Shown here one piece after another: positions 6,539-13,904 of a stretch of DNA of 25,522 nt. The DNA is from a virus. The notes beneath the pieces are model-generated. The model saw only the letters and a program-made list of their open reading frames with translations, did no database searches and was not told the origin of the DNA. Position 1 is the first letter of the stretch; each line of letters begins with the position of its first letter. Both the position numbers and the translations under genes were made by a program. Location of the stretch: the IMG/VR virus record IMGVR_UViG_3300008516_001586, positions 1 to 25,522 of that record. One strand, 5' to 3'.

Positions 6539-7290
6539 AGCCCAGAGTTGCAGTGGCCGTTCTGACGCTGAAGCGACCCCAGTTCCTAAGCCAGTGCCTC
6601 AGGAGCATTACGAGGACAGAGATCCCTATCAAACTCTTTCTAGTCAACCAGAATGACGAGAGCGAGGAGCAGATGAAGGTAATTAAGGAGTGGCAAGGCA
6701 GGCCAGAGGTGAAATATATACTCAACAAACCTGCGAAGTGGCCTGGAGCAGCTAGAGGCACAGTCTTCACGTTGTCGCACAACATGGGCTATGAATATGT
6801 TGTGACCGTGGATGATGACTGCTGCCTGCTTCCTGGCGCTATAGAGAGCTTAGTAAAGGCGGCGGACTCGCACCCTGAGTTTCATTCCATCTCTGGTTTC
6901 CTCATAGACAAGAGGAGAAGATACATGTTGGGTGGAAGGAAGATCCCACATACATACGGGATCCACTACAGAAACTACGAGTGGATGCCTGGGGTTCACA
7001 AGGCTGACTATGTGAGCAACGGCTTTCGGCTGATAAGGCTGAATCCGCTTGTCATTCCCGACCCGAACTACGAGATCGGTCTAACAGATTGGGATTACGC
7101 CAACAAGTTGGAGGTTCGGGGCCTGAAGATGGCGGTATGTGGCGACGCTGGAGCCTATCACAAGCTCATGAATGTTGATGGACAGATGAAGTGGGTGCCC
7201 AATCCTCCAAGCTACAAGAGAGGGTCCCCTAGTATGACTGAACGGATGAACAACTATTTTATGAAGAAATGGGGCTACAAGGTGAAGTAA
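6535..7290 (+). CDS. glycosyltransferase family 2-like (copy B of a pair)
   Basis: This GT-A enzyme of 251 residues is paralogous to the gene at 4902. VAVAVLTLKRPQFLSQCL aligns with VGVLVATLGRP. IPIKLFLVNQNDESEEQMKV aligns with IPLKVRLVNQGDTSPKQMEA. TVDDDC, GLTDWDYANKLEVRGLKMAV and NYFMKKWGYK also match. GTG at 6535 is chosen: GGGGT (6522-6526) lies 8 nt upstream, it overlaps the previous stop as GTGTGA, and it puts the DDD triad at residues 93-95, exactly as in copy A. An in-frame TTG at 6520 is the alternative. The pair suggests duplication followed by divergence to add different sugars or act on different acceptors. Confidence 0.85.
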   Translation: MKPRVAVAVLTLKRPQFLSQCLRSITRTEIPIKLFLVNQNDESEEQMKVIKEWQGRPEVKYILNKPAKWPGAARGTVFTLSHNMGYEYVVTVDDDCCLLPGAIESLVKAADSHPEFHSISGFLIDKRRRYMLGGRKIPHTYGIHYRNYEWMPGVHKADYVSNGFRLIRLNPLVIPDPNYEIGLTDWDYANKLEVRGLKMAVCGDAGAYHKLMNVDGQMKWVPNPPSYKRGSPSMTERMNNYFMKKWGYKVK

Positions 7291-7845
7291 ATGAAAACAG
7301 ACCTAAAAAATAGGCGTGGAAACCGTTTTCTCGGTCAGAGGATTCAGCATAGCTATGCAGAGATCTCTTTCATAGACCAGGTTCTTACAAAGGAGACATT
7401 CAAGACACTAATCGAGTTCGGGACGGCGAAGGGCGGCTTAAGCCTCCTCTTCGGCCTGCACGCCCTCAGGGTAGGCGGACACGCATATACCTTCGATGTA
7501 TCAATTGAGCCTTGTCGGGATCTTTATGTCAAGCTAAAGCCTATGATACCATTGACCTTTCTAAAGATGGATGTGCTGTCAGACAAGGCGATGAAAATCA
7601 TCCCAAAAATCGTCGGGAGAGGCCGAACCCTGATCTACTGTGACGCACAGAAGAAAAAGGAGTTCAACCTCTACGCGCCGCTCCTCAAGAAGGGAGACGT
7701 GATAATGGCTCACGACAAGGGCACAATAGAGATCCGTTACGCGGACATAGTGGAGACTGTGAACAGGATCGGACTCAAACCGTTCCATCAGGACGCCGCT
7801 GACGAGATGGGAACGATAATATTCAGCTTCATAAAGGAGGAGTAG
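7291..7845 (+). CDS. SAM-dependent methyltransferase, CmcI/cephalosporin-hydroxylase-like
   Basis: This 184-residue Rossmann protein carries LIEFGTAKGGLSLLFGLHAL (G-rich SAM-binding loop from I41) and GGHAYTFDVSIEP (acidic residue after strand 2). RTLIYCDAQKKKEFNLYAPL and KKGDVIMAHDKGT, the strand 4-5 region with a putative metal-binding HD, follow. The layout is that of the CmcI-like family found in glycan and antibiotic loci, where members act as sugar O-methyltransferases. It lies between a glycosyltransferase and an FkbM methyltransferase. ATG 7291 directly follows the previous TAA, with AAGGTGA upstream. Its last codons, AAG GAG GAG TAG, double as the ribosome site of the next gene. O-methylation of a sugar is the likely reaction. 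Confidence 0.7.
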   Translation: MKTDLKNRRGNRFLGQRIQHSYAEISFIDQVLTKETFKTLIEFGTAKGGLSLLFGLHALRVGGHAYTFDVSIEPCRDLYVKLKPMIPLTFLKMDVLSDKAMKIIPKIVGRGRTLIYCDAQKKKEFNLYAPLLKKGDVIMAHDKGTIEIRYADIVETVNRIGLKPFHQDAADEMGTIIFSFIKEE

Positions 7846-7847
7846 GT

Positions 7848-8561
7848 TTGAGGGTTGTGAAAGAGGTGAATGTAGCTGGAAGACGGTTCAAGTTGCACCT
7901 TGACATGGAGGACGCGACCTCCCAGCCTGTAATATTTCAGACGGGACGATGGGAGCCGAGAATCACTGCCTTTCTCTTGGAAAATCTAAAGCAGGACATG
8001 ATCTTCATAGATGTCGGGGCGGCCATCGGCTGGTTCACCATCATAGCCTCGTCGCTGGTCGGTGAAGGAGGAAGGGTGATAGCGTTCGAGCCAGCGCCCA
8101 ATAGATTCAAGACTCTTGTTGAAAATATGATGCTGAACACAGATGGAAACGTTGAGTGCGTTGATAAAGCCGTTTCAAGCGAAAACGGTGAGGCATACAT
8201 AAGCGGAGAAAAATATCCAATGTATTTGTCAAGTTCAGGAAACGGTTTTAAAATTAATGTCCCGATAGACATGGTTACTCTTGACTCGTATCTGAAGATG
8301 AGGGGTGTTGAGAAGGTGGATATGGTGAAGATAGATGTCGAGGGGTCTGAACTCAGGGTGCTGAAAGGTATGGAACAGACGATCAGGAACAGCGGCAAAA
8401 TTAAAATCATCTGTGAGGTTCACCTTCCATATCTAAACAGATACGGGGATAACATAAACCAGCTATTTGAATATACGCAGACAATGGACCTGAGAAAACA
8501 AAGATTAACTGGAGGAAAAACGGCGCAAGCACCGCGCTACCTGTTCTACAAGGAGGAATAG
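7848..8561 (+). CDS. FkbM-family methyltransferase
   Basis: This is a 237-residue class I SAM methyltransferase of the FkbM family. MIFIDVGAAIGWFTIIAS (M51 onward) is motif I with an uninterrupted DVGAxxG. GRVIAFEPAPNRFKTLVENM is motif II with the family's FEP signature. MVTLDSYLK and VDMVKIDVEGSELRVLKGM carry the KIDVEG(x)E hallmark. KIKIICEVH is the final strand. FkbM enzymes O-methylate sugars or polyketides and are typical of glycan clusters. TTG 7848 is the start: AAGGAGG lies 7 nt upstream, in the last codons of the previous gene, and no ATG is suitably placed. The junction to the next gene is a near-exact repeat of the junction at its own start. Confidence 0.9.
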   Translation: MRVVKEVNVAGRRFKLHLDMEDATSQPVIFQTGRWEPRITAFLLENLKQDMIFIDVGAAIGWFTIIASSLVGEGGRVIAFEPAPNRFKTLVENMMLNTDGNVECVDKAVSSENGEAYISGEKYPMYLSSSGNGFKINVPIDMVTLDSYLKMRGVEKVDMVKIDVEGSELRVLKGMEQTIRNSGKIKIICEVHLPYLNRYGDNINQLFEYTQTMDLRKQRLTGGKTAQAPRYLFYKEE

Positions 8562-8563
8562 GT

Positions 8564-9166
8564 TTGAGCAAGAGTACAGCTGAAGAGAAGTGGTGGGAGA
8601 ACCACTACTCCAGAGGCGGGCACAGCGGTCCTGGCTCCATCGGAGAACACCGTAAATGGAAATGGGGAATTATAGAGGAATATGTCTCTGAGGTGAACCA
8701 TGTAATAGATGTGGGCTGCGGGGATCTCACCTTCTGGGAAGACCACGACTGTAACGACTACATAGGCATAGATTTCTCAAACACAATCATAGAGAGGGAT
8801 AGGAAGGAGAGACCCCATTGGAAGTTCATCCTACACCACGCCGAGGACAGGATAGACGGGCTACACGCCCCAGTAATCTTCTGCTTCGACGTTCTTATCC
8901 ACCAGATGGATGAAGAGGTTTTCATGAAGATACTGGAGAACCTCTGCTACTACTCCACAGACCTCATACTTCTATACAACTGGGTCAAACCCAAACCTGG
9001 ACGCGGAGTGACAGACGGCGTAATCCATTACTTCCGTCCCCTTGAAAAACATATGAACATCTTCAAGAGAGGCGGATTCAAACTCATCGATAGGAGAGAC
9101 GGAGACCCAGGGGATCATAACAAGCGGGGCGCCATATACATCTTCAAACGGGAGAAAAGGAGATGA
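8564..9166 (+). CDS. class I SAM-dependent methyltransferase
   Basis: This 200-residue protein has an aromatic N-terminus (AEEKWWENHYSRGGHSG) often seen in small-molecule methyltransferases. VIDVGCGDLTFWED (V47 onward) is motif I, YIGIDFSNTIIERD is motif II, and HHAEDRIDGL precedes CFDVLIHQMDEEVFMKIL. KPGRGVTDGVIHYFRPLEKH and FKRGGFKLIDRRD are the late strands. The VIHYFRP segment after a flexible loop probably shapes the substrate site. TTG 8564 is the start, with AAGGAGGA 6-7 nt upstream inside the previous gene. It overlaps the following GT-B gene by 4 nt. A sugar or lipid-carrier acceptor is likely, given the context. The exact methyl position is unknown. Confidence 0.85.
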   Translation: MSKSTAEEKWWENHYSRGGHSGPGSIGEHRKWKWGIIEEYVSEVNHVIDVGCGDLTFWEDHDCNDYIGIDFSNTIIERDRKERPHWKFILHHAEDRIDGLHAPVIFCFDVLIHQMDEEVFMKILENLCYYSTDLILLYNWVKPKPGRGVTDGVIHYFRPLEKHMNIFKRGGFKLIDRRDGDPGDHNKRGAIYIFKREKRR

Positions 9167-10041
9167 AAATTGCACTCTTATGCCCTGAAGGAAGACGGCG
9201 GTGGGCTTTCACCTTCATCATGGAGGACTTTAAAAAATTCGTTGATAGACCTGACTATATCTTTGATCTGATCAACACCCAGAAGATCACAGAGAACCTC
9301 AGGGAATACGACTGGATAATCAGCCCACTGCTCGGGCAGGCCACATATGACACCGAGCTCTTTAAGGAGGAAATCCGCCCCCACTTCATCGCTTGGCTTG
9401 GAGGGATGAAGACCTACGGCAGGATAAAGGATTGGAGCATCTTCAAATATGTGTTCGCTCAGTCCAGTTCCCTGATCCACGACAAACTCAGGGACACGAC
9501 CTTCTTCATCAGACCCACAGGCGTAGACATAAACATGTTCCGACCCCTGAATATCCAGAAGAAACACTTCGCTGGAATCACTGGGAGAGCCATACCCCAG
9601 GATAACTGGAAAAGTAGGTCGGAGCGGATAGATACGTGGTTCAGCCCCATCTGTAGGTATGCGAATGTTTCAAGCATTATCTTGGATACGAGAGGCAACT
9701 ACGCTGTTCCACGTGAGCAGATGCCAAGGCGATACAACCAATTACACACCTATCTATGCACATTCATGTCGGCTGGGGGGCCACTGACGCTTCTTGAAGC
9801 CGCAAGCTGTGGCTTGCCCATCATCTCAACGGATGTAGGGTATGTCAGGGATGGTCTGATAGATGGCAATGGATTCATCTGCAACACTAGGAAGGAGTTT
9901 ATTGACGCGCTCATCTACCTGAAGGAGAACCCAGATAAAAAGCTTAGAATGGGGGAGAGAAGCAGGGAGCTTGTGCTTAAGAACTGGACTTGGGAGAAGA
10001 GAGCGGAGGAATGGATCACAACCATTGAGGAGCTGAGTTGA
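9163..10041 (+). CDS. GT-B fold glycosyltransferase, family 4-like
   Basis: The 292 residues form a compact two-domain GT-B enzyme. MKIALLCPEG is the first strand. KYVFAQSSSLIHDKL and FIRPTGVDINMFRPLN (P118-T119-G120 region) are the hinge signature common to GT4 enzymes. SAGGPLTLLEAASCGLPIIS (P207, E212), continuing to STDVGYVRDGLIDGNGFI, is the donor-nucleotide site with the first Glu of the EX7E motif. It is shorter than usual GT4 enzymes (about 350-400 residues), mostly in the N-terminal acceptor domain. ATG 9163 overlaps the previous TGA as ATGA. As a retaining enzyme it would complement the inverting-type GT-A enzymes upstream. Confidence 0.85.
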   Translation: MKIALLCPEGRRRWAFTFIMEDFKKFVDRPDYIFDLINTQKITENLREYDWIISPLLGQATYDTELFKEEIRPHFIAWLGGMKTYGRIKDWSIFKYVFAQSSSLIHDKLRDTTFFIRPTGVDINMFRPLNIQKKHFAGITGRAIPQDNWKSRSERIDTWFSPICRYANVSSIILDTRGNYAVPREQMPRRYNQLHTYLCTFMSAGGPLTLLEAASCGLPIISTDVGYVRDGLIDGNGFICNTRKEFIDALIYLKENPDKKLRMGERSRELVLKNWTWEKRAEEWITTIEELS

Positions 10042-10058
10042 GTGCGCGTGCATAACCA

Positions 10059-10856
10059 ATGATAAAAAAGCAGAACATCCAAGGGGAAACTTGGGATAAT
10101 TTGATAATATTGGATGCATGTAGATTTGACTTTTTTGAGAAAATATATAAAGAGTATATGGATGGAGAGCTAGAAAAAAGAATTAGTAAAGGATCAAATA
10201 CAGGTGAATGGCTTGCGAAAACATTTCCAGATAAATATGACTATACTTACATTTCCGCAAATCCATATATAAATAGTTACGGAGTTTCTCTCAATAGATG
10301 TCGCCCAGAATATAGAAACTATTCATGGAACGCAGTTGAACATTTCTCAAATATTATAGATGTATGGGAATTTGGATGGAAAGAAGAAGTGGGCACAATT
10401 CACCCAAAGGAAGTAAACAAGGCTTATTTATCAAATAAAGATAATAATAAAACGATAATACATTATGTTCAACCTCATTACCCATATTTATCTTACGGAG
10501 GGGTTTTTGGAATAAGAAACAAGGTAAACATCTTAAAAGATGAACCTATCAACTATAAACAAAAACTGAAAAAGAATAAATTAGTTGAGCCTATTAAAAA
10601 GCTACCTAGATTAAAGAAAATTCAAGTAGAAATTGGACTAGATAAACTATTTTACTATTATGAAGATAACTTAAGAACCGTGTTGAAACATGTTTCCCAC
10701 TTAACAGCCTACCTGAATGGAACGACAATAATAACAGCAGACCATGGAGAAGCTTTTGGCGAAGAAGGTGTTTGGGAACACCCTATAGAAACACATATCC
10801 CTGTATTAATAGAAGTTCCATGGTTAGCCATACATAGTAAAAGAGTTGATAGATGA
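10059..10856 (+). CDS. sulfatase/alkaline-phosphatase-superfamily protein, AT-rich outlier
   Basis: This 265-residue protein has NLIILDACRFDFFE near its N-terminus (D19, C21, D24) and ITADHGEAFGEEGVWEHP near the end (D228, H229, E231). These are the two metal-site halves of sulfatase-fold hydrolases and transferases. The DACRxD form is common in archaeal surface-polysaccharide loci. YISANPYINSYGV and IIHYVQPHYPYLSYG are further family-like segments. The classic CxPxR formylglycine motif is absent, so a phosphatase or phospho(sugar) transferase role is as possible as a sulfatase. No signal peptide or membrane segment is seen. The gene is strikingly AT-rich against both neighbours and lacks a clear ribosome site, suggesting recent acquisition. 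ATG 10059 is the first Met of the frame. Confidence 0.75.
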   Translation: MIKKQNIQGETWDNLIILDACRFDFFEKIYKEYMDGELEKRISKGSNTGEWLAKTFPDKYDYTYISANPYINSYGVSLNRCRPEYRNYSWNAVEHFSNIIDVWEFGWKEEVGTIHPKEVNKAYLSNKDNNKTIIHYVQPHYPYLSYGGVFGIRNKVNILKDEPINYKQKLKKNKLVEPIKKLPRLKKIQVEIGLDKLFYYYEDNLRTVLKHVSHLTAYLNGTTIITADHGEAFGEEGVWEHPIETHIPVLIEVPWLAIHSKRVDR

Positions 10857-11429
10857 ATGAGCAAACAAAAATCTCCACGGGCCCAAGACCTTGCCGCCGC
10901 TATCGTCGAGACACAGCACCTCAAAGGCGACTTTGCGGAGGCAGGAGTATATACTGGCAACAGCGCACAAGTAATCTGTGCAGCAAAGGGAAACAAACCC
11001 CTCCACCTATTCGACACGTTTAAGGGATTACCTGGATCACTGTTTGAACCTATTGATTCATCCACTGAGGTGGCTCGATTTCATGTAAAGCCGGGCATGT
11101 ATGCGGCTTCCTTAGAGAGAGTTAAGGAGAGACTAAAACACTACCCGAACGTTTTTTATTATCCAGGTCTATTCCCAAGCACCGCAAAACCTCTGAGACA
11201 TAAGACCTTCGCTTTTGTCAATCTAGACCTAGACCTTTACAGATCCACGCTTGATGCCTTGAATTTTTTCTATCCTCGGTTGAATATAGGTGGAATTATC
11301 ATATCTCATAATTACACGAACCTGCCAGGCGTTAAAAAGGCGTTTGACGAGTTTTTCAAAGCCAAACCCGAGAAAATAAAGATAATAAGTGACTCTCAAT
11401 GTATAATCAAAAAATTGGGGGGAAGTTGA
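10857..11429 (+). CDS. TylF/MycF-family methyltransferase homologue
   Basis: The 190 residues fit macrocin-O-methyltransferase (TylF) relatives: GDFAEAGVYTGNSAQVICAA (SAM loop), KPLHLFDTFKGLP (the FDTFxGLP hallmark), and FPSTAKPLRHKTFAFVNLDL followed by DLYRSTLDALNFFYPRLNIGG. KKAFDEFF lies near the end. Known members O-methylate deoxysugars and use Mg2+ bound by Asp residues, including the DD of an IIIDDYG segment. Here that segment reads IIISHNYT, with H151-N152 in place of the two Asp. The enzyme may therefore use a different metal arrangement or be inactive. ATG 10857 directly abuts the previous TGA. GC content returns to the island level here, in sharp contrast to the sulfatase-like gene just before. 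Confidence 0.8.
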   Translation: MSKQKSPRAQDLAAAIVETQHLKGDFAEAGVYTGNSAQVICAAKGNKPLHLFDTFKGLPGSLFEPIDSSTEVARFHVKPGMYAASLERVKERLKHYPNVFYYPGLFPSTAKPLRHKTFAFVNLDLDLYRSTLDALNFFYPRLNIGGIIISHNYTNLPGVKKAFDEFFKAKPEKIKIISDSQCIIKKLGGS

Positions 11430-12416
11430 ATAAGAATCCTATTTTTAACTCGGAACGGGGAGGGCTGTGTGGGTGCTCCTAGCGCTTACCACGGATTTGA
11501 GATGGCCGTCGCCAAAACCGCTGACTGCCTTTGGGCAGGAAAAGGGTGGTCGCTCCATAGAGAGGGAGAAGAGATGAATGAGACGGTTGAAAGGCTATAT
11601 GGAGGCGATCCACCTGACTGGGTGGTTGACAACAAAAATGATAGCTTCAAAACCCCGAAGCGGAGAGATTACCGGGTATGCGTGTTCATCAGTGATCTGC
11701 ATGGAAAATACAACTGGAGAATCAGAAACGCGACGGGATTCATAGAACTCCTAAACAAGGCTGGATATGACACCGTTTTCATGAAGTACATGTACGTGCA
11801 TGGCGTTCCCGAGGTAGAAAACATATACCTCCAGTCGCTTGAGGCTAAGCCGCTGTTCCTCCCATGGAGCATTGATCCAGAATACTACCGACCCCTGAAG
11901 AAGACGATTGATACATGTTTCCTCGGCGCCATTGGAGGGCACTACTACCCTATGAGACAAGCCATCTACGAAGATCTCCCAGACTTATGCAAGATGCATG
12001 GGTTTGACTATGTGATGAGAACGTCCCCCCCAGGAAAAACTTATCAAAGGAGAGTTGACAAGCTGATTAGGGATCATTACGTGGGGGAAAGATATGCAAA
12101 AGTGCTGGGGCAGAGCAGGGCTCTTATATTCGGCTCTGGTATCCATGTCGGCCCCGTCCAGAAGCATTTTGAAGGAAGGGCATGTGGATGCTTGGTCATG
12201 GTGAACGAGCCGTCCGAGGCCGAGGAACTCGGCTTTGTGGATGGGGTAAATTACGTTAAGATCGGTCTAGGGGATTGGAAGGAGAAGTTGGTTTATTATG
12301 CCAAGCATAGGGAGGAAGCTGAGGAGATCGCATTGAATGGGCGAAGGCTGATCCTAGAGAGGCACACACATGAGATCAGGGCCCGAGAGTTCATGGAGAT
12401 GTTGAAGAATGGTTGA
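11430..12416 (+). CDS. GT-B glycosyltransferase, CgeB-like, starting at ATA
   Basis: From ATA 11430 the frame encodes 328 residues beginning (M)RILFLTRNGEGCVGAPSAY, an unmistakable first strand and loop of a GT-B enzyme. The first conventional start, GTG 11469, would remove that strand. The preceding in-frame codon is the TGA of the upstream gene, and GGGGGGA (11417-11423) lies just before, so ATA is the best start. Further family features are RVCVFISDLHGKYNWRIRN, PLFLPWSIDPEYYRPL (hinge), DTCFLGAIGGHYYPMRQ, and HFEGRACGCLVMVNEPSEAE continuing to GFVDGVNYVKIG (donor site). These match CgeB/DUF3880-like proteins of surface-glycan loci. It overlaps the next gene by 8 nt. The product is likely cytosolic. 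Confidence 0.8.
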   Translation: MRILFLTRNGEGCVGAPSAYHGFEMAVAKTADCLWAGKGWSLHREGEEMNETVERLYGGDPPDWVVDNKNDSFKTPKRRDYRVCVFISDLHGKYNWRIRNATGFIELLNKAGYDTVFMKYMYVHGVPEVENIYLQSLEAKPLFLPWSIDPEYYRPLKKTIDTCFLGAIGGHYYPMRQAIYEDLPDLCKMHGFDYVMRTSPPGKTYQRRVDKLIRDHYVGERYAKVLGQSRALIFGSGIHVGPVQKHFEGRACGCLVMVNEPSEAEELGFVDGVNYVKIGLGDWKEKLVYYAKHREEAEEIALNGRRLILERHTHEIRAREFMEMLKNG

Positions 12417-13179
12417 CCCAGAATTTGGAAGGGATGTGAAGATAGGGAGGAATGTCACGATCAATGTCACGGAGCACATCAGCATAGGGGACAGGTCCGT
12501 GATCAACGACGGCGCCATCATTGAGGGAAGACATATCGATATAGGACGCGAGGCTTGGCTCGACAAGTGCGCGTATATAGGCGGGGGAAGCTGCTTTGAT
12601 TTGCAGTCGAAGCTCATAGCTGGCGATTGGCTTCATATGGGTAAAGGCAGCCACATAAACACGGCGAGGGAGGTCATTATCGGCGACGAGTGCGGCGTCG
12701 GCATCGGCACCAAAATCTTCACCCACGGAGCATACCTGTCAGCCTACGAGGGGTTCCCCGTCACGTTCAAGAAGGTCTCCATCGGGGACAGGGTTTGGCT
12801 TCCCCACGCTTGGGTCAACCCTGGCGTTCACATAGGAAGTGATGTGGTGGTGGCGGCGATGAGCCTAGTGAACAGGGACCTGCCAGCGGGCTGCCTCGCC
12901 GGAGGCATACCCGCCAAGGTTCTGAAGGAGAATGTCTACCCTAAAAAGCTGACACTGAGAGAGAAGACCCTGTTTGTGGACCGCATAGCCGCGTATCTTC
13001 AGCTCCCTTTCCGGCTTGACAAGGGGGAAATCAGGTTCAAGGACACCATCTTCAACATGGAGGAGAGAACCATCGAGGGCCCCTCCACCGAGGAGACGGA
13101 GAGGATCAAGAATCAGCTACGCAGACACGGCGTCCGGTTCCGGTTCTACGCGGACGAAGGAGAGTATCGGCCTTGGTAG
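12409..13179 (+). CDS. left-handed beta-helix acyltransferase (hexapeptide repeat)
   Basis: The 256 residues open with repeated [LIV]Gxx hexapeptides (VKIGRNVTINVTEHISIG, VIIGDECGVGIG, VSIGDRVWLPHAWVN, VHIGSDVVVAAM) that build a left-handed beta-helix. GIPAKVL, the typical end of the CoA-binding coil, follows. A loop FTHGAYLSAYEGFPVTF carries the likely catalytic His, as in galactoside/maltose-type O-acetyltransferases. The C-terminal 80 residues are helical and charged, with no recognised fold. A sugar O- or N-acetyltransferase is the expected function, paired with the deacetylase whose remains and restart follow. ATG 12409 lies inside the end of the previous gene. The 3' end overlaps the remnant PIG-L start at 13173. 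Confidence 0.85.
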   Translation: MVDPEFGRDVKIGRNVTINVTEHISIGDRSVINDGAIIEGRHIDIGREAWLDKCAYIGGGSCFDLQSKLIAGDWLHMGKGSHINTAREVIIGDECGVGIGTKIFTHGAYLSAYEGFPVTFKKVSIGDRVWLPHAWVNPGVHIGSDVVVAAMSLVNRDLPAGCLAGGIPAKVLKENVYPKKLTLREKTLFVDRIAAYLQLPFRLDKGEIRFKDTIFNMEERTIEGPSTEETERIKNQLRRHGVRFRFYADEGEYRPW

Positions 13180-13229
13180 TCGTGGCGGTAAGTGCCCATC
13201 CAGACGAAGAATTTATATTATCTGGATGA
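13173..13229 (+). pseudogene. remnant 5' end of a PIG-L deacetylase
   Basis: From TTG 13173 the sequence reads (M)VVVAVSAHPDEEFILSG and then TGA (13227-13229). VVAVSAHPDEEF is the N-terminal strand and metal motif of PIG-L/LmbE deacetylases (AHPDDE). The frame overlaps the acyltransferase end by 7 nt, and AAGGAG lies about 10 nt upstream, the normal layout for a translated gene start. It stops after 18 codons, just before the HNH gene. A second PIG-L start follows that HNH gene with the same VVAV.AHPD residues but different wobble bases. It is probably the upstream half of a gene split by the HNH cassette, or of a lost tandem copy. Confidence 0.6.
13210..13219 (+). promoter_or_regulatory. TATA box of the HNH gene at 13242
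   Basis: ATTTATATT is centred 27 nt before ATG 13242, so the transcript would start at or next to the ATG (leaderless). The box lies within codons of the PIG-L remnant (EFIL) and is absent at the matching place of the downstream copy. Confidence 0.5.
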
Positions 13230-13241
13230 ATCCGAAGTATT

Positions 13242-13904
13242 ATGCGTGAACGAACAGAAACAATGAATTGTCTTGGTTGTGGGGAACAATTCTTTATTTA
13301 TCCATATGAAAAAGGAAAAAGAAAGTATTGCTCTCAAGAGTGTTATCGGAAATATTCACAAAACAGGAAGATCCCCCCACCTTTTATACCCAATAGAACA
13401 ACAATTAAAAAATGCCAGTGGTGTGGAAAACCCTTTTTATCAGATCCTCGAAGAAATAAATGCCATAAGTTCTGTTCAGAGAAATGTCAAAAAGAACATG
13501 GTCATCACTCCAAATTCAAATCGAAAGAAGAATGGGAAAAATCACGTATTAAAATATGTCCTATTTGTGGTAAAGAGTTTAAAACAATAAGAGGCAACAA
13601 GCAAAAATATTGTTCCAAAATATGTTCTGGTTTAGTTCGGATGAATAGACAACGAGTCAAGAGATATATCGCAAATATAAAAATTACGGAAATAGGAGAA
13701 TGCGAAATATGTGGCTTTAATGTGGTTCTTGAAGGGCATCACATCATATCTCCGATAAACGAAGATGGCAGTTATAATGAGGATGCAGATGACCCCGCAA
13801 ACATAGTTGTTTTATGCCCTAATCACCATACTATGATTCATAAGGGTATTATTAGAGTTGAAAGAGATGAGGCTGGTGTGTTGGAGGTGATGAGAATTAA
13901 ATGA
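13242..13904 (+). CDS. HNH endonuclease with three N-terminal zinc fingers
   Basis: This 220-residue protein contains three tandem CxxC fingers. CLGCGEQF pairs with KYCSQEC, CQWCGKPF with KFCSEKC, and CPICGKEF with KYCSKIC. A C-terminal HNH core follows: CEICGFNVVLEGHHIISP, then NIVVLCPNHHTMIHKG. Fingers would give DNA specificity and the HNH domain cleavage, as in phage homing endonucleases. The gene is clearly more AT-rich than the genes around it and has its own TATA box with no ribosome site. It sits between a PIG-L remnant and a second PIG-L start, overlapping the latter by ATGA. An in-frame ATG at 13263 is a possible alternative start, giving MNCLGCGEQF. Confidence 0.88.
   Translation: MRERTETMNCLGCGEQFFIYPYEKGKRKYCSQECYRKYSQNRKIPPPFIPNRTTIKKCQWCGKPFLSDPRRNKCHKFCSEKCQKEHGHHSKFKSKEEWEKSRIKICPICGKEFKTIRGNKQKYCSKICSGLVRMNRQRVKRYIANIKITEIGECEICGFNVVLEGHHIISPINEDGSYNEDADDPANIVVLCPNHHTMIHKGIIRVERDEAGVLEVMRIK

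Noticed and set aside
11469-12416. GTG 11469 as start of the CgeB-like glycosyltransferase.
   Set aside because: It deletes the RILFLT first strand of the fold, which is in frame back to ATA 11430 directly after the upstream stop.
13016-13249. Arg/Ser-rich frame across the end of the acyltransferase gene.
   Set aside because: A shadow of the acyltransferase frame with low-complexity content; no start signal or family pattern.
13230-13904. Self-splicing intron or intein spanning the HNH gene and joining the two PIG-L pieces.
   Set aside because: Both pieces encode the same N-terminal residues rather than successive parts, so splicing would duplicate the motif; there are no intein end motifs, and the gap is almost fully the HNH gene.
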